In this document: positions 11,201 through 24,300 of the stretch, piece after piece
Numbering within the stretch: the first letter of the stretch is position 1
Layout of the letters: each line of letters starts with the position of its first letter
From: Ptiloglossa arizonensis
Taxonomy: Eukaryota; Arthropoda; Insecta; Hymenoptera; Colletidae
Length of the DNA: 64,000 bases
Direction: 5' to 3'
Assembly (NCBI RefSeq): GCF_051014685.1
Contig: NW_027478399.1
Coordinates: 1,984,001 to 2,048,000, forward strand
Made by a program: the position numbers and the translations under genes
The notes under the pieces: generated by a model
Told to the model about the DNA's origin: nothing
What the model saw: only the letters and a program-made list of their open reading frames with translations
The model's database searches: none

Positions 11201-14052
11201 GAGTATCAGACTTGCGATAATTTTGATGGTTTCTCAACCATTCCTTAACTTCACACACCCATATCTCGCGAATGGATTGACGATCTCGAGAAGTTCCTGT
11301 TGCATCAGAAAGCAGATACTCGCCCGATTAGAACGGTCTGTGTATTTTTCCCCTAGGTCATTGTAGTTATTGGTTTCGAGTATCAGACTTGCGAAATTTT
11401 GATGGTATCTCAACCATTCCTTAACTTCTAACTCCCATATCTCGCGAACGGATTGACGAACTCGAGAAATTCCTGTTGCATCTGAAAGCAGAAACTCGCC
11501 CGATTACAATGATGTGTGTTCTTTTCCCCTAGGCCATTCCAGTTATTGGCTTCGAGTATCAAACTTGCGAAAATTTTGATTGTTTCTCAACCATTCCTGA
11601 ACTTCAATCTCCCATATCTCGCGGACGGATTGACGAACTCGAGGAATTCCTGTTGCATCTGAAAGTAGAAACTCGCCCGATTACAATGGTGTGTGTTCTT
11701 TTCCCCTATGCCATTCCAGTTATTGGTTTCGAGTATCAGAATTGCGAAAATTTTGATGGTTTCTCAACCATTCCTTAACTTCAAACTCCCAAATATCGCG
11801 AACAGATTGGCGAACTCGAGAAATTCCTGTTGCATCTGAAAGCAGATACTCGCCCGATTACAACGTTCTGTGTATTTTTCCCCTAGGTCATTGTAGTTAT
11901 TGGTTTCGAGATCAGAATTGCGAAAATTATGATGGTTTCTCAGCCATTCCTTAACTTCAAACTACCATACCTCGCGAACGGAGTGACGAACTCGAGAAAT
12001 TCCTGTTGCATCTGAAAGCAGAAACTCGCCCGATTACAATGGTGTGTGTTCTTTTCCCCTAGGCCATTCCAGTTATTGGTTTCGAGTATCAAACTTGCGA
12101 AAATTTTGATGGTTTCTCAACCATTCCTTAACTTCAATCTCCCATATCTCGCGGACTGATTGACGAACTCGAGAAATTCCTGTTGCATCTGAAAGTAGAA
12201 CCTCGCCCGATTACAATGGTGTGTGTTCTTTTCCCCTAGGCCATTCCAGTTATTGGTTTTGAGTATCAGAATTGCGAGAGTTTTCATGGTTTCTCAACCA
12301 TTCCTTAACTTCAAACTACCATATCTCTCGAACGGATCGACGAACTCAAGATATTCCTGTTGCATCTGAAAGCAGAAACTCGCCCGATTACAACGGTAGG
12401 TGTATTTTTGCCCTAGGCCATAGTAGTTATTGGTTTCGAGTATCAGACTTGCGAAAATTTTGATGGTTTCTCAACCATTCCTTAACTTCAAACTCCCATA
12501 TCTCGCGAACGGATTGACGAACTCGAGAAATTCCTGTTGCATCTGAATGCAGAAACTCGCCCGATTACAACCGTATATGTATTTTTGCCCTAGGTAATAG
12601 TAGTTATTGGTTTCGAGTATCAGACTTGCGAAAATTTTGATGGTTTCTCAACCATTCCTTAACTTCAAACTCCCATATCTCGCGAACGGATTGGCGAACT
12701 CGAGAAATTCCTGTTGCATCTGCAAGCAGAAACTCGCCAGATCACAACGGTATGTGTATTTTTGTCCTAGGCAATAGTAATTATTGGTTTCGAGTATCAG
12801 ACTTGCGATAATTTTGATGGTTTCTCAACCATTCCTTAGCTTCACACACCCATATCTCGCGAACGGATTGACGATCTCGAGAAGTTCCTGTTGCATCTGA
12901 AAGCAGATACTCGCCCGATTAGAACGGTCTGTGTATTTTTCCCCTAGGTCATTGTAGTTATTGGTTTCGAGTATCAGACTTGCGAAAATTTTGATGGTAT
13001 CTCAACCATTCCTTAACTTCTAACTCCCATATCTCGCGAACGGATTGACGAACTCGAGAAATTCCTGTTGCATCTGAAAGCAGAAACTCGCCCGATTACA
13101 ATGATGTGTGTTCTTTTCCCCTGGGCCATTCCAGTTAATGGTTTCGAGTATCAAACTTGCGAAAATTTTGATGGTTTCTCAACCATTCCTGAACTTCAAT
13201 CTCCCTATCTCGCGGACGGATTGACGAACTCGAGGAATTCCTGTTGCATCTGAAAGTAGAAACTCGCCCGATTACAATGGTGTGTGTTCTTTTCCCCTAT
13301 GCCATTCCAGTTATTGGTTTCGAGTATCAGAATTGCGAAAATTTTGATGGTTTCTCAACCATTCCTTAACTTCAAACTCCCAAATATCGCGAACGGATTG
13401 GCGAACTCGAGAAATTCCTGTTGCATCTGAAAGCAGATACTCGCCCGATTACAACGTTCTGTGTATTTTTCCCCTAGGTCATTGTAGTTATTGGTTTCGA
13501 GATCAGAATTGCGAAAATTATGATGGTTTCTCAGCCACTCCTTAACTTCAAACTACCATACCTCGCGAACGGAGTGACGAACTCGAGAAATTCCTGTTGC
13601 ACCTGAAAGCAGAAACTCGCCCGATTACAATGGTGTGTGTTCTTTTCCCCTAGGCCATTCCAGTTATTGGTTTCGAGTATCAAACTTGCGGAAATTTTGA
13701 TGGTTTCTCAACCATTCCTTAACTTCAATCTCCCATATCTCGCGGACGGATTGACGAACTCGAGGAATTCCTGTTGCACCTTAAAGTAGATACTCGCCCG
13801 ATTACAATGGTGTGTGTTCTTTTCCCCTAGGCCATTCCAGTTATTGGTTTTGAGTATCAGAGTTGCGAGAGTTTTCATGGTTTCTCAACCATTCCTTAAC
13901 TTCAAACAACCATATCTCTCGAACGGATCGACGAACTCAAGGTATTCCTGTTGCATCTGAAAGCAGAAACTCGCCCGATTACAACGGTAGGTGTATTTTT
14001 GCCCTAGGCCATAGTAGTTATTGGTTTCGAGTATCAGACTTGCGAAAATTTT
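5210..14052 (+). repeat. Mosaic satellite segment built from HOR variants
   Basis: Runs of variants appear in the HOR order but are cut and rejoined. Monomers 8217-9279 are h i j k l m n, with the last having an i-type tail. From 9456 they run u v w a b c d/t u v w/a s e f t u v w j a s e f t u v w up to 14,052. The w variants carry CTCTCGAACGGATCG and the v variants end in GAGAGTTTTCATGG. No single long period dominates, unlike the following block. Chimeras (for example w/a at 11,048, where CTCTCGAACGG is followed by the a-type CTGCAAGCAG) mark old exchange points. Confidence 0.82.
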
Positions 14053-17000
14053 GATGGTTTCTCAACCATTCCTTAACTTCAAACTCCCATATCTCGCGAA
14101 CGGATTGGCGAACTCGAGAAATTCCTGTTGCATCTGCAAGCAGAAACTCGCCAGATCACAACGGTGTGGGTATTTTTGTCCTAGGCAATAGTAGTTATTG
14201 GTTTCGAGTATCAGACTTGCGAAAATTTTGATGGTTTCTCAACCATTCCTTGACTTCAGTCTCCCATATCTCGCGGACGGATTGACGAACTCGAGGAATT
14301 CCTGTTGCATCTGAAAGTAGAAACTCGCCCGATTACAATGGTGTGTGTTCTTTTCCCCTAGGCCATTCCAGTTATTGGTTTCGAGTATCAGAATTGCGAA
14401 AATTTTGATGGTTTCTCAACCATTCCTTAACTTCAAACCCCCATATCTCGCGAACGGATTGACGAACTCGAGAAATTCCTGTTGCATCTGATAGCAGAAT
14501 CTCGCCCGATTACAATGGTATTTGTATTTTTGCCCTAGGCCATAGTAGTTATTGGTTTCGAGTATAAGACTTGCGAAAATTTTGATGGTTTCTCAACCAT
14601 ACCTTACCTTCACACTACCATATCTCGCGAACGGATTGACGATCTCGAGAAGTTCCTGTTGCATCTGAAAGCAGATACTCGCCCGATTAGAACGGTCTGT
14701 GTATTTTTCCCCTAGGTCATTGTAGTTATTGGTTTCGAGTATCAGACTTGCGAAAATTTTGATGGTTTCTCAACCATTCCTGAACTTCAATCTCCCATAT
14801 CTCGCGGACGGATTGACGAACTCGAGGAATTCCTGTTGCATCTGAAAGTAGAAACTCGCCCGATTACAATGGTGTGTGTTCTTTTCCCCTATGCCATTCC
14901 AGTTATTGGTTTCGAGTATCAGAATTGCGAAAATTTTGATGGTTTCTCAACCATTCCTTAATTTCAAACTACCATTTCTCGCGAACGGATTGACGAACTC
15001 GAGAAATTCCTGTTGCATCTGAATGCAGAAACTCGCCCGATTACAACCGTATATGTATTTTTGCCCTAGGTAATAGTAGTTATTGGTTTCGAGTATCAGA
15101 CTTGCGAAAATTTTGATGGTTTCTCAACCATTCCTTAACTTCAAACTCCCATACCCCGCAAACGGATTGACGAACTCGAGAAATTCCTGATGCATCTGAA
15201 AGCACAAACTCGCCCGATTACAACGGTATGTGTATTTTTGCCCTAGGCAATAGTAGTTATTGGTTTCGTGTATCAGATTTGCGAAAATTTTGATTGTTTC
15301 TCAACCATTCCTTAACTTCAAACTCCCATATCTCGCGAACGGATTGACGAACTCGAGAAATTCCTGTTGCATCTGAATGCAGAAACTCGCCCGATTACAA
15401 CCGTATATGTATTTTTGCCCTAGGTAATAGTAGTTATTGGTTTCGAGTATCAGACTTGCGAAAATTTTGATGGTTTCTCAACCATTCCTTCACTTCAAAC
15501 TTCCATATCTCGCGAACGGATTGACGAACTCGAGAAATTCCTGTTGCATATCAAAGCAGAAACTCGCCCGACTACAACGCTATGTGTATAATTGGCCTAG
15601 GAAATAGTAGTTATTGGTTTCGAGTATCAGACTTGCGAAAATTTTGATGGTTTCTCGACCATTCCTTAACTTCAAACTCCCATATGTCGCGAACGGATTG
15701 GCGAACTCGAGAAGTTCCTGTTGCATCTGAAAGCAGAAACTCGCCCGATTACAATGGAAAGTGTATTTTTGCCCTAGGCTATTCCAGTTATTGCTTTCGA
15801 GTATCAGACTTGCGAGAGATTTCATGGTTTCCCAACCACTCCTTAACTTCAAACCATCATATCTCGCGAACGGATTGACGAACTCGAGAAATTCCAGTTG
15901 CATCTGAAAGCAGAAACTCGCCCGATCACAAGGGTATGTGTATTTTTGCCCTAGGCCATTGTAGTTAATGGTTTCGAGTATCAAACTTGCGAATATTTTG
16001 ATGGTTTCTCAACCATTCCTTAACTTCAAACTCCCGTATCTCGCGAACGGATTGACGATCCCGAGAAATTCCTGTTGCATCTGAATGTAGAAACTCGCCC
16101 GATTACAAAGGTATGTGCATTTTTCCCCTAAGCCTTTGTAGTTCGTGGTTTCGAATGTCAGACTTGCGAAAATTGTGATGGTTTCTCAACCATTCCTTAA
16201 CTTCAAACCTCCATATCTCGCGAACGGACTGACGAACTCGAGAAATTCCTGTTGCATTTGAAAGTAGAAACTCGCCCGGTTACAAAGGTATGTGTATTTT
16301 TCCCCTAGGCCTTTGTAGTTATTGATTTCGAGTATCAGACTTGCGAAAATTTTGATGGTATCTCAACCATTCCTTAACTTCTAACTCCCATATCTCGCGA
16401 ACGGATTGACGAACTCGAGAAATTCCTGTTGCATCTGAAAGTAGAAACTCGCCCGATTACAATGATGTGTGTTCTTTTCCCCTGGGCCATTCCAGTTATT
16501 CGTTTCGAGTATCAAACTTGCGAAAATTTTGATTGTTTCTCAACCATTCCTGAACTTCAATCTCCCATATCTCGCGGACGGATTGACGAACTCGAGGAAT
16601 TCCTGTTGCATCTGAAAGTAGAAACTCGCCCGATTACAATGGTGTGTGTTCTTTTCCCCTATGCCATTCCAGTTATTGGTTTCGAGTATCAGAATTGCGA
16701 AAATTTTGATGGTTTCTCAACCATTCCTTAACTTCAAACTCCCAAATATCGCGAACGGATTGGCGAACTCGAGAAATTCCTGTTGCATCTGAAAGCAGAT
16801 ACTCGCCCGATTACAACGTTCTGTGTATTTTTCCCCTAGGCCATTCCAGTTATTGGTTTCGAGTATCAAACTTGCGAAAATTTTGATGGTTTCTCATCCA
16901 TTCCTTAACTTCAATCTCCCATATCTCGCGGACGGATTGACGAACTCGAGGAATTCCTGTTGCACCTTAAAGTAGAAACTCGCCCGATTACAATGGTGTG

Positions 17001-17238
17001 TGTTCTTTTCCCCTAGGCCATTCCAGTTATTGGTTTTGAGTATCAGAGTTGCGAGAGTTTTCATGGTTTCTCAACCATTCCTTAACTTCAAACAACCATA
17101 TCTCTCGAACGGATCGACGAACTCAAGGTATTCCTGTTGCATCTGAAAGCAGAAACTCGCCCGATTACAACGGTAGGTGTATTTTTGCCCTAGGCCATAG
17201 TAGTTATTGGTTTCGAGTATCAGACTTGCGAAAATTTT
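14053..17238 (+). repeat. HOR unit, 18-monomer deletion derivative (3,186 bp)
   Basis: The order is a b c d f g h/i j l m n o p e f t/u v w. Against the reconstructed 25-mer it lacks e, one monomer at h/i, one at j/k, q-r-s, and one at t/u. The fused units show the deletions: the monomer at 15,115 starts as h and ends in the i-type GTTTCGTGTATCAG tail. The v-w pair before 17,239 also precedes 14,053, which gives the exact 3,186-bp spacing (18 x 177). Confidence 0.88.
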
Positions 17239-20200
17239 GATGGTTTCTCAACCATTCCTTAACTTCAAACTCCCATATCTCGCGAACGGATTGGCGAACT
17301 CGAGAAATTCCTGTTGCATCTGCAAGCAGAAACTCGCCAGATCACAACGGTGTGGGTATTTTTGTCCTAGGCAATAGTAGTTATTGGTTTCGAGTATCAG
17401 ACTTGCGAAAATTTTGATGGTTTCTCAACCATTCCTTAACTTCAGTCTCCCATATCTCGCGGACGGATTGACGAACTCGAGGAATTCCTGTTGCATCTGA
17501 AAGTAGAAACTCGCCCGATTACAATGGTGTGTGTTCTTTTCCCCTAGGCCATTCCAGTTATTGGTTTCGAGTATCAGAATTGCGAAAATTTTGATGGTTT
17601 CTCAACCATTCCTTAACTTCAAACCCCCATATCTCGCGAACGGATTGATGAACTCGAGAAATTCCTGTTGCATCTGATAGCAGAATCTCGCCCGATTACA
17701 ATGGTATTTGTATTTTTGCCCTAGGCCATAGTAGTTATTGGTTTCGAGTATAAGACTTGCGAAAATTTTGATGGTTTCTCAACCATACCTTAACTTCACA
17801 CTACCATATCTCGCGAACGGATTGACGATCTCGAGAAGTTCCTGTTGCATCTGAAAGCAGATACTCGCCCGATTAGAACGGTCTGTGTATTTTTCCCCTA
17901 GGTCATTGTAGTTATTGGTTTCGAGTATCAGACTTGCGAAAATTTTGATGGTATCTCAACCATTCCTTAACTTCTAACTCCCATATCTCGCGAACGGATT
18001 GACGAACTCGAGAAATTCCTGTTGCATCTGAAAGCAGAAACTCGCCCGATTACAATGATGTGTGTTCTTTTCCCCTAGGCCATTCCAGTTATTGGTTTCG
18101 AGTATCAAACTTGCGAAAATTTTGATGGTTTCTCAACCATTCCTGAACTTCAATCTCCCATATCTCGCGGACGGATTGACGAACTCGAGGAATTCCTGTT
18201 GCATCTGAAAGTAGAAACTCGCCCGATTACAATGGTGTGTGTTCTTTTCCCCTATGCCATTCCAGTTATTGGTTTCGAGTATCAGAATTGCGAAAATTTT
18301 GATGGTTTCTCAACCATTCCTTAATTTCAAACTACCATTTCTCGCGAACGGATTGACGAACTCGAGAAATTCCTGTTGCATCTGAATGCAGAAACTCGCC
18401 CGATTACAACCGTATATGTATTTTTGCCCTAGGTAATAGTAGTTATTGGTTTCGAGTATCAGACTTGCGAAAATTTTGATGGTTTCTCAACCATTCCTTA
18501 ACTTCAAACTCCCATACCCCGCAAACGGATTGACGAACTCGAGAAATTCCTGATGCATCTGAAAGCACAAACTCGCCCGATTACAACGGTATGTGTATTT
18601 TTGCCCTAGGCAATAGTAGTTATTGGTTTCGAGTATCAGACTTGCGAAAATTTTGATGGTTTCACAACCATTCCTTAACTTCAAACTCCCATATCTCGCG
18701 AATGGATTGACGAACTCGAGAAATTCCTGTTGCATCTGAAAGCAGAAACTCGCCCGATCACAAGGGTATGTGTATTTTTGCCCTAGGCAATAGTAGTTAT
18801 TGGTTTCGTGTATCAGATTTGCGAAAATTTTGATTGTTTCTCAACCATTCCTTAACTTCAAACTCCCATATCTCGCGAACGGATTGACGAACTCGAGAAA
18901 TTCCTGTTGCAACTGAATGCAGAAACTCGCCCGATTACAACCGTATATGTATTTTTGCCCTAGGTAATAGTAGTTATTGGTTTCGAGTATCAGACTTGCG
19001 AAAATTTTGATGGTTTCTCAACCATTCCTTAACTTCAAACTCCCATACCCCGCAAACGGATTGACGAACTCGAGAAATTCCTGTTGCATCTGAAAGCACA
19101 AACTCGCCCGATTACAACGGTATGTGTATTTTTGCCCTAGGCAATAGTAGTTATTGGTTTCTAGTATCAGACATGCGAAAATTTTGATGGTTTCTCAACC
19201 ATTCCTTCACTTCAAACTTCCATATCTCGCGAACGGATTGACGAACTCGAGAAATTCCTGTTGCATATCAAAGCAGAAACGCGCCCGACTACAACGCTAT
19301 GTGTATAATTGGCCTAGGAAATAGTAGTTATTGGTTTCGAGTATCAGACTTGCGAAAATTTTGATGGTTTCTCGACCATTCCTTAACTTCAAACTCCCAT
19401 ATGTCGCGAACGGATTGGCGAACTCGAGAAGTTCCCGTTGCATCTGAAAGCAGAAACTCGCCCGATTACAATGGTAAGTGTATTTTTGCCCTAGGCTATT
19501 CCAGTTATTGCTTTCGAGTATCAGACTTGCGAGAGATTTCATGGTTTCCCAACCACTCCTTAACTTCAAACCATCATATCTCGCGAACGGATTGACGAAC
19601 TCGAGAAATTCCAGTTGCATCTGAAAGCAGAAACTCGCCCGATCACAAGGGTATGTGTATTTTTGCCCTAGGCCATTGTAGTTAATGGTTTCGAGTATCA
19701 AACTTGCGAATATTTTGATGGTTTCTGAACCATTCCATAACTTCAAACTCCCGTATCTCGAGAACGGATTGACGATCCCGAGAAATTCCTGTTGCATCTG
19801 AATGTAGAAACTCGCCCGATTACAAAGGTATGTGTATTTTTCCCCTAAGCCTTTGTAGTTAGTGGTTTCGAATGTCAGACTTGCGAAAATTGTGATGGTT
19901 TCTCAACCATTCCTTAACTTCAAACCTCCATATCTCGCGAACGGACTGACGAACTCGAGAAATTCCTGTTGCATTTGAAAGTAGAAACTCGTCCGGTTAC
20001 AAAGGTATGTGTATTTTTCCCCTAGGCCTTTGTAGTTATTGATTTCGAGTATCAGACTTGCGAAAATTTTGATGGTTTCTCAACCATTCCTTAAATTCAA
20101 ACACCCATATCTCGCGAACGGATCGACGAACTCGAGAAATTCCGGTTGCATCTGGAAGTAGAAACTCTCCCGATTACAACGGTAGGTGTATTTTTCCCCT

Positions 20201-21307
20201 AAGCCTTTGTAGTTATTGGTATCGAATATCAGACTTGCGAAATTTTGTTGGTTTCTCAAGCATTCCTTAACTTCAAACTCCCGTATCTCGCGAACGGATT
20301 GACGATCCCGAGAAATTCCAGTTGCATCTGAATGTAGAAACTCGCCCGATTACAAAGGTATGTGTATTTTTCCCCTAAGCCTTTGTAGTTATTGGTTTCG
20401 AATGTCAGACTTGCGATAATTTTGATGGTTTCTCAACCATTCCTTAGCTTCACACACCCATATCTCGCGAACGGATTGACGATCTCGAGAAGTTCCTGTT
20501 GCATCTGAAAGCAGATACTCGCCCGATTAGAACGGTCTGTGTATTTTTCCCCTAGGTCATTGTAGTTATTGGTTTCGAGTATCAGACTTGCGAAAATTTT
20601 GATGGTATCTCAACCATTCCTTAACTTCTAACTCCCATATCTCGCGAACGGATTGACGAACTCGAGAAATTCCTGTTGCATCTGAAAGCAGAAACTCGCC
20701 CGATTACAATGATGTGTGTTCTTTTCCCCTGGGCCATTCCAGTTATTGGTTTCGAGTATCAAACTTGCGAAAATTTTGATGGTTTCTCAACCATTCCTGA
20801 ACTTCAATCTCCCATATCTCGCGGACGGATTGACGAACTCGAGGAATTCCTGTTGCATCTGAAAGTAGAAACTCGCCCGATTACAATGGTGTGTGTTCTT
20901 TTCCCCTATGCCATTCCAGTTATTGGTTTCGAGTATCAGAATTGCGAAAATTTTGATGGTTTCTCAACCATTCCTTAACTTCAAACTCCCAAATATCGCG
21001 AACGGATTGGCGAACTCGAGAAATTCCTGTTGCATCTGAAAGCAGATACTCGCCCGATTACAACGTTCTGTGTATTTTTCCCCTAGGTCATTGTAGTTAT
21101 TGGTTTCGAGATCAGAATTGCGAAAATTATGATGGTTTCTCAGCCACTCCTTAACTTCAAACTACCATACCTCGCGAACGGAGTGACGAACTCGAGAAAT
21201 TCCTGTTGCACCTGAAAGCAGAAACTCGCCCGATTACAATGGTGTGTGTTCTTTTCCCCTAGGCCATTCCAGTTATTGGTTTCGAGTATCAGACTTGCGA
21301 AAATTTT
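17239..21307 (+). repeat. Reference 23-monomer higher-order repeat (4,069 bp)
   Basis: Monomer starts are a 17239, b 17416, c 17593, d 17770, e 17947, f 18124, g 18301, h 18478, i 18655, j 18832, k 19009, l 19186, m 19363, n 19540, o 19717, p 19894, q 20071, r 20247, s 20424, e 20601, f 20778, t 20955, u 21131. Diagnostics: a CTGCAAGCAG; b CTTCAGTCTCC; c CTGATAGCAGAATC; d CCATACCTT; e TTCTAACTCC; f CCTGAACTTC; g CCATTTCTCG; h and k CATACCCCGC; i GCGAATGG; l CCTTCACTTC; m CTCGACC; n CCAACCACTCC; o and r GACGATCCCGAG; q TCCGGTTGC; s TTAGCTTCAC; t CCAAATATCGCG; u GGAGTGACG. Monomers q and t are 176 bp, which explains 23 x 177 - 2. The next unit repeats this order from 21,308. Confidence 0.92.
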
Positions 21308-24300
21308 GATGGTTTCTCAACCATTCCTTAACTTCAAACTCCCATATCTCGCGGACGGATTGGCGAACTCGAGAAATTCCTGTTGCATCTGCAAGCAGAA
21401 ACTCGCCAGATCACAACGGTGTGGGTATTTTTGTCCTAGGCAATAGTAGTTATTGGTTTCGAGTATCAGACTTGCGAAAATTTTGATGGTTTCTCAACCA
21501 TTCCTTAACTTCAGTCTCCCATATCTCGCGGACGGATTGACGAACTCGAGGAATTCCTGTTGCATCTGAAAGTAGAAACTCGCCCGATTACAATGGTGTG
21601 TGTTCTTTTCCCCTAGGCCATTCCAGTTATTGGTTTCGAGTATCAGAATTGCGAAAATTTTGATGGTTTCTCAACCATTCCTTAACTTCAAACCCCCATA
21701 TCTCGCGAACGGATTGACGAACTCGAGAAATTCCTGTTGCATCTGATAGCAGAATCTCGCCCGATTACAATGGTATTTGTATTTTTGCCCTAGGCCATAG
21801 TAGTTATTGGTTTCGAGTATAAGACTTGCGAAAATTTTGATGGTTTCTCAACCATACCTTAACTTCACACTACCATATCTCGCGAACGGATTGACGATCT
21901 CGAGAAGTTCCTGTTGCATCTGAAAGCAGATACTCGCCCGATTAGAACGGTCTGTGTATTTTTCCCCTAGGTCATTGTAGTTATTGGTTTCGAGTATCAG
22001 ACTTGCGAAAATTTTGATGGTATCTCAACCATTCCTTAACTTCTAACTCCCATATCTCGCGAACGGATTGACGAACTCGAGAAATTCCTGTTGCATCTGA
22101 AAGCAGAAACTCGCCCGATTACAATGATGTGTGTTCTTTTCCCCTAGGCCATTCCAGTTATTGGTTTCGAGTATCAAACTTGCGAAAATTTTGATGGTTT
22201 CTCAACCATTCCTGAACTTCAATCTCCCATATCTCGCGGACGGATTGACGAACTCGAGGAATTCCTGTTGCATCTGAAAGTAGAAACTCGCCCGATTACA
22301 ATGGTGTGTGTTCTTTTCCCCTATGCCATTCCAGTTATTGGTTTCGAGTATCAGAATTGCGAAAATTTTGATGGTTTCTCAACCATTCCTTAATTTCAAA
22401 CTACCATTTCTCGCGAACGGATTGACGAACTCGAGAAATTCCTATTGCATCTGAATGCAGAAACTCGCCCGATTACAACCGTATATGTATTTTTGCCCTA
22501 GGTAATAGTAGTTATTGGTTTCGAGTATCAGACTTGCGAAAATTTTGATGGTTTCTCAACCATTCCTTAACTTCAAACTCCCATACCCCGCAAACGGATT
22601 GACGAACTCGAGAAATTCCTGATGCATCTGAAAGCACAAACTCGCCCGATTACAACGGTATGTGTATTTTTGCCCTAGGCAATAGTAGTTATTGGTTTCG
22701 AGTATCAGACTTGCGAAAATTTTGATGGTTTCACAACCATTCCTTAACTTCAAACTCCCATATCTCGCGAATGGATTGACGAACTCGAGAAATTCCTGTT
22801 GCATCTGAAAGCAGAAACTCGCCCGATCACAAGGGTATGTGTATTTTTGCCCTAGGCAATAGTAGTTATTGGTTTCGTGTATCAGATTTGCGAAAATTTT
22901 GATTGTTTCTCAACCATTCCTTAACTTCAAACTCCCATATCTCGCGAACGGATTGACGAACTCGAGAAATTCCTGTTGCATCTGAATGCAGAAACTCGCC
23001 CGATTACAACCGTATATGTATTTTTGCCCTAGGTAATAGTAGTTATTGGTTTCGAGTATCAGACTTGCGAAAATTTTGATGGTTTCTCAACCATTCCTTA
23101 ACTTCAAACTCCCATACCCCGCAAACGGATTGACGAACTCGAGAAATTCCTGTTGCATCTGAAAGCACAAACTCGCCCGATTACAACGGTATGTGTATTT
23201 TTGCCCTAGGCAATAGTAGTTATTGGTTTCTAGTATCAGACATGCGAAAATTTTGATGGTTTCTCAACCATTCCTTCACTTCAAACTTCCATATCTCGCG
23301 AACGGATTGACGAACTCGAGAAATTCCTGTTGCATATCAAAGCAGAAACTCGCCCGACTACAACGCTATGTGTATAATTGGCCTAGGCAATAGTAGTTAT
23401 TGGTTTCGAGTATCAGACTTGCGAAAATTTTGATGGTTTCTCAACCATTCCTTAACTTCAGTCTCCCATATCTCGCGGACGGATTGACGAACTCGAGGAA
23501 TTCCTGTTGCATCTGAAAGTAGAAACTCGCCCGATTACAATGGTGTGTGTTCTTTTCCCCTATGCCATTCCAGTTATTGGTTTCGAGTATCAGAATTGCG
23601 AAAATTTTGATGGTTTCTCAACCATTCCTTAATTTCAAACTACCATTTCTCGCGAACGGATTGACGAACTCGAGAAATTCCTGTTGCATCTGAATGCAGA
23701 AACTCGCCCGATTACAACCGTATATGTATTTTTGCCCTAGGTAATAGTAGTTATTGGTTTCGAGTATCAGACTTGCGAAAATTTTGATGGTTTCTCAACC
23801 ATTCCTTAACTTCAAACTCCCATACCCCGCAAACGGATTGACGAACTCGAGAAATTCCTGATGCATCTGAAAGCACAAACTCGCCCGATTACAACGGTAT
23901 GTGTATTTTTGCCCTAGGCAATAGTAGTTATTGGTTTCGAGTATCAGACTTGCGAAAATTTTGATGGTTTCACAACCATTCCTTAACTTCAAACTCCCAT
24001 ATCTCGCGAATGGATTGACGAACTCGAGAAATTCCTGTTGCATCTGAAAGCAGAAACTCGCCCGATCACAAGGGTATGTGTATTTTTGCCCTAGGCAATA
24101 GTAGTTATTGGTTTCGTGTATCAGATTTGCGAAAATTTTGATTGTTTCTCAACCATTCCTTAACTTCAAACTCCCATATCTCGCGAACGGATTGACGAAC
24201 TCGAGAAATTCCTGTTGCAACTGAATGCAGAAACTCGCCCGATTACAACCGTATATGTATTTTTGCCCTAGGTAATAGTAGTTATTGGTTTCGAGTATCA

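Larger units (their letters stand above)
1..11740 (+). repeat. Long-range duplicated block, copy 1
   Basis: This stretch is collinear with 41,593-58,460. Matching segments are 1-4,399 with 41,593-45,991 (offset 41,592); 4,759-6,463 with 45,992-47,696 (offset 41,233); about 6,541-7,560 with 49,194-50,213 (offset 42,653); about 7,600-9,280 with 53,969 onward (offset 46,369); and 9,281-11,110 with 55,473-57,302 (offset 46,192). The tail from 11,225 matches from 57,948. Offset changes are whole monomers, give or take 1-5 bp. By eye, matched segments differ at only a few positions per kilobase. The left end is cut by the window edge, so the true start is unknown. Confidence 0.9.

Noticed and set aside
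17239..17415. Promoter or TATA-like elements within the monomer
   Set aside because: Short AT-rich strings occur, but nothing with defined spacing or context supports a transcription start.
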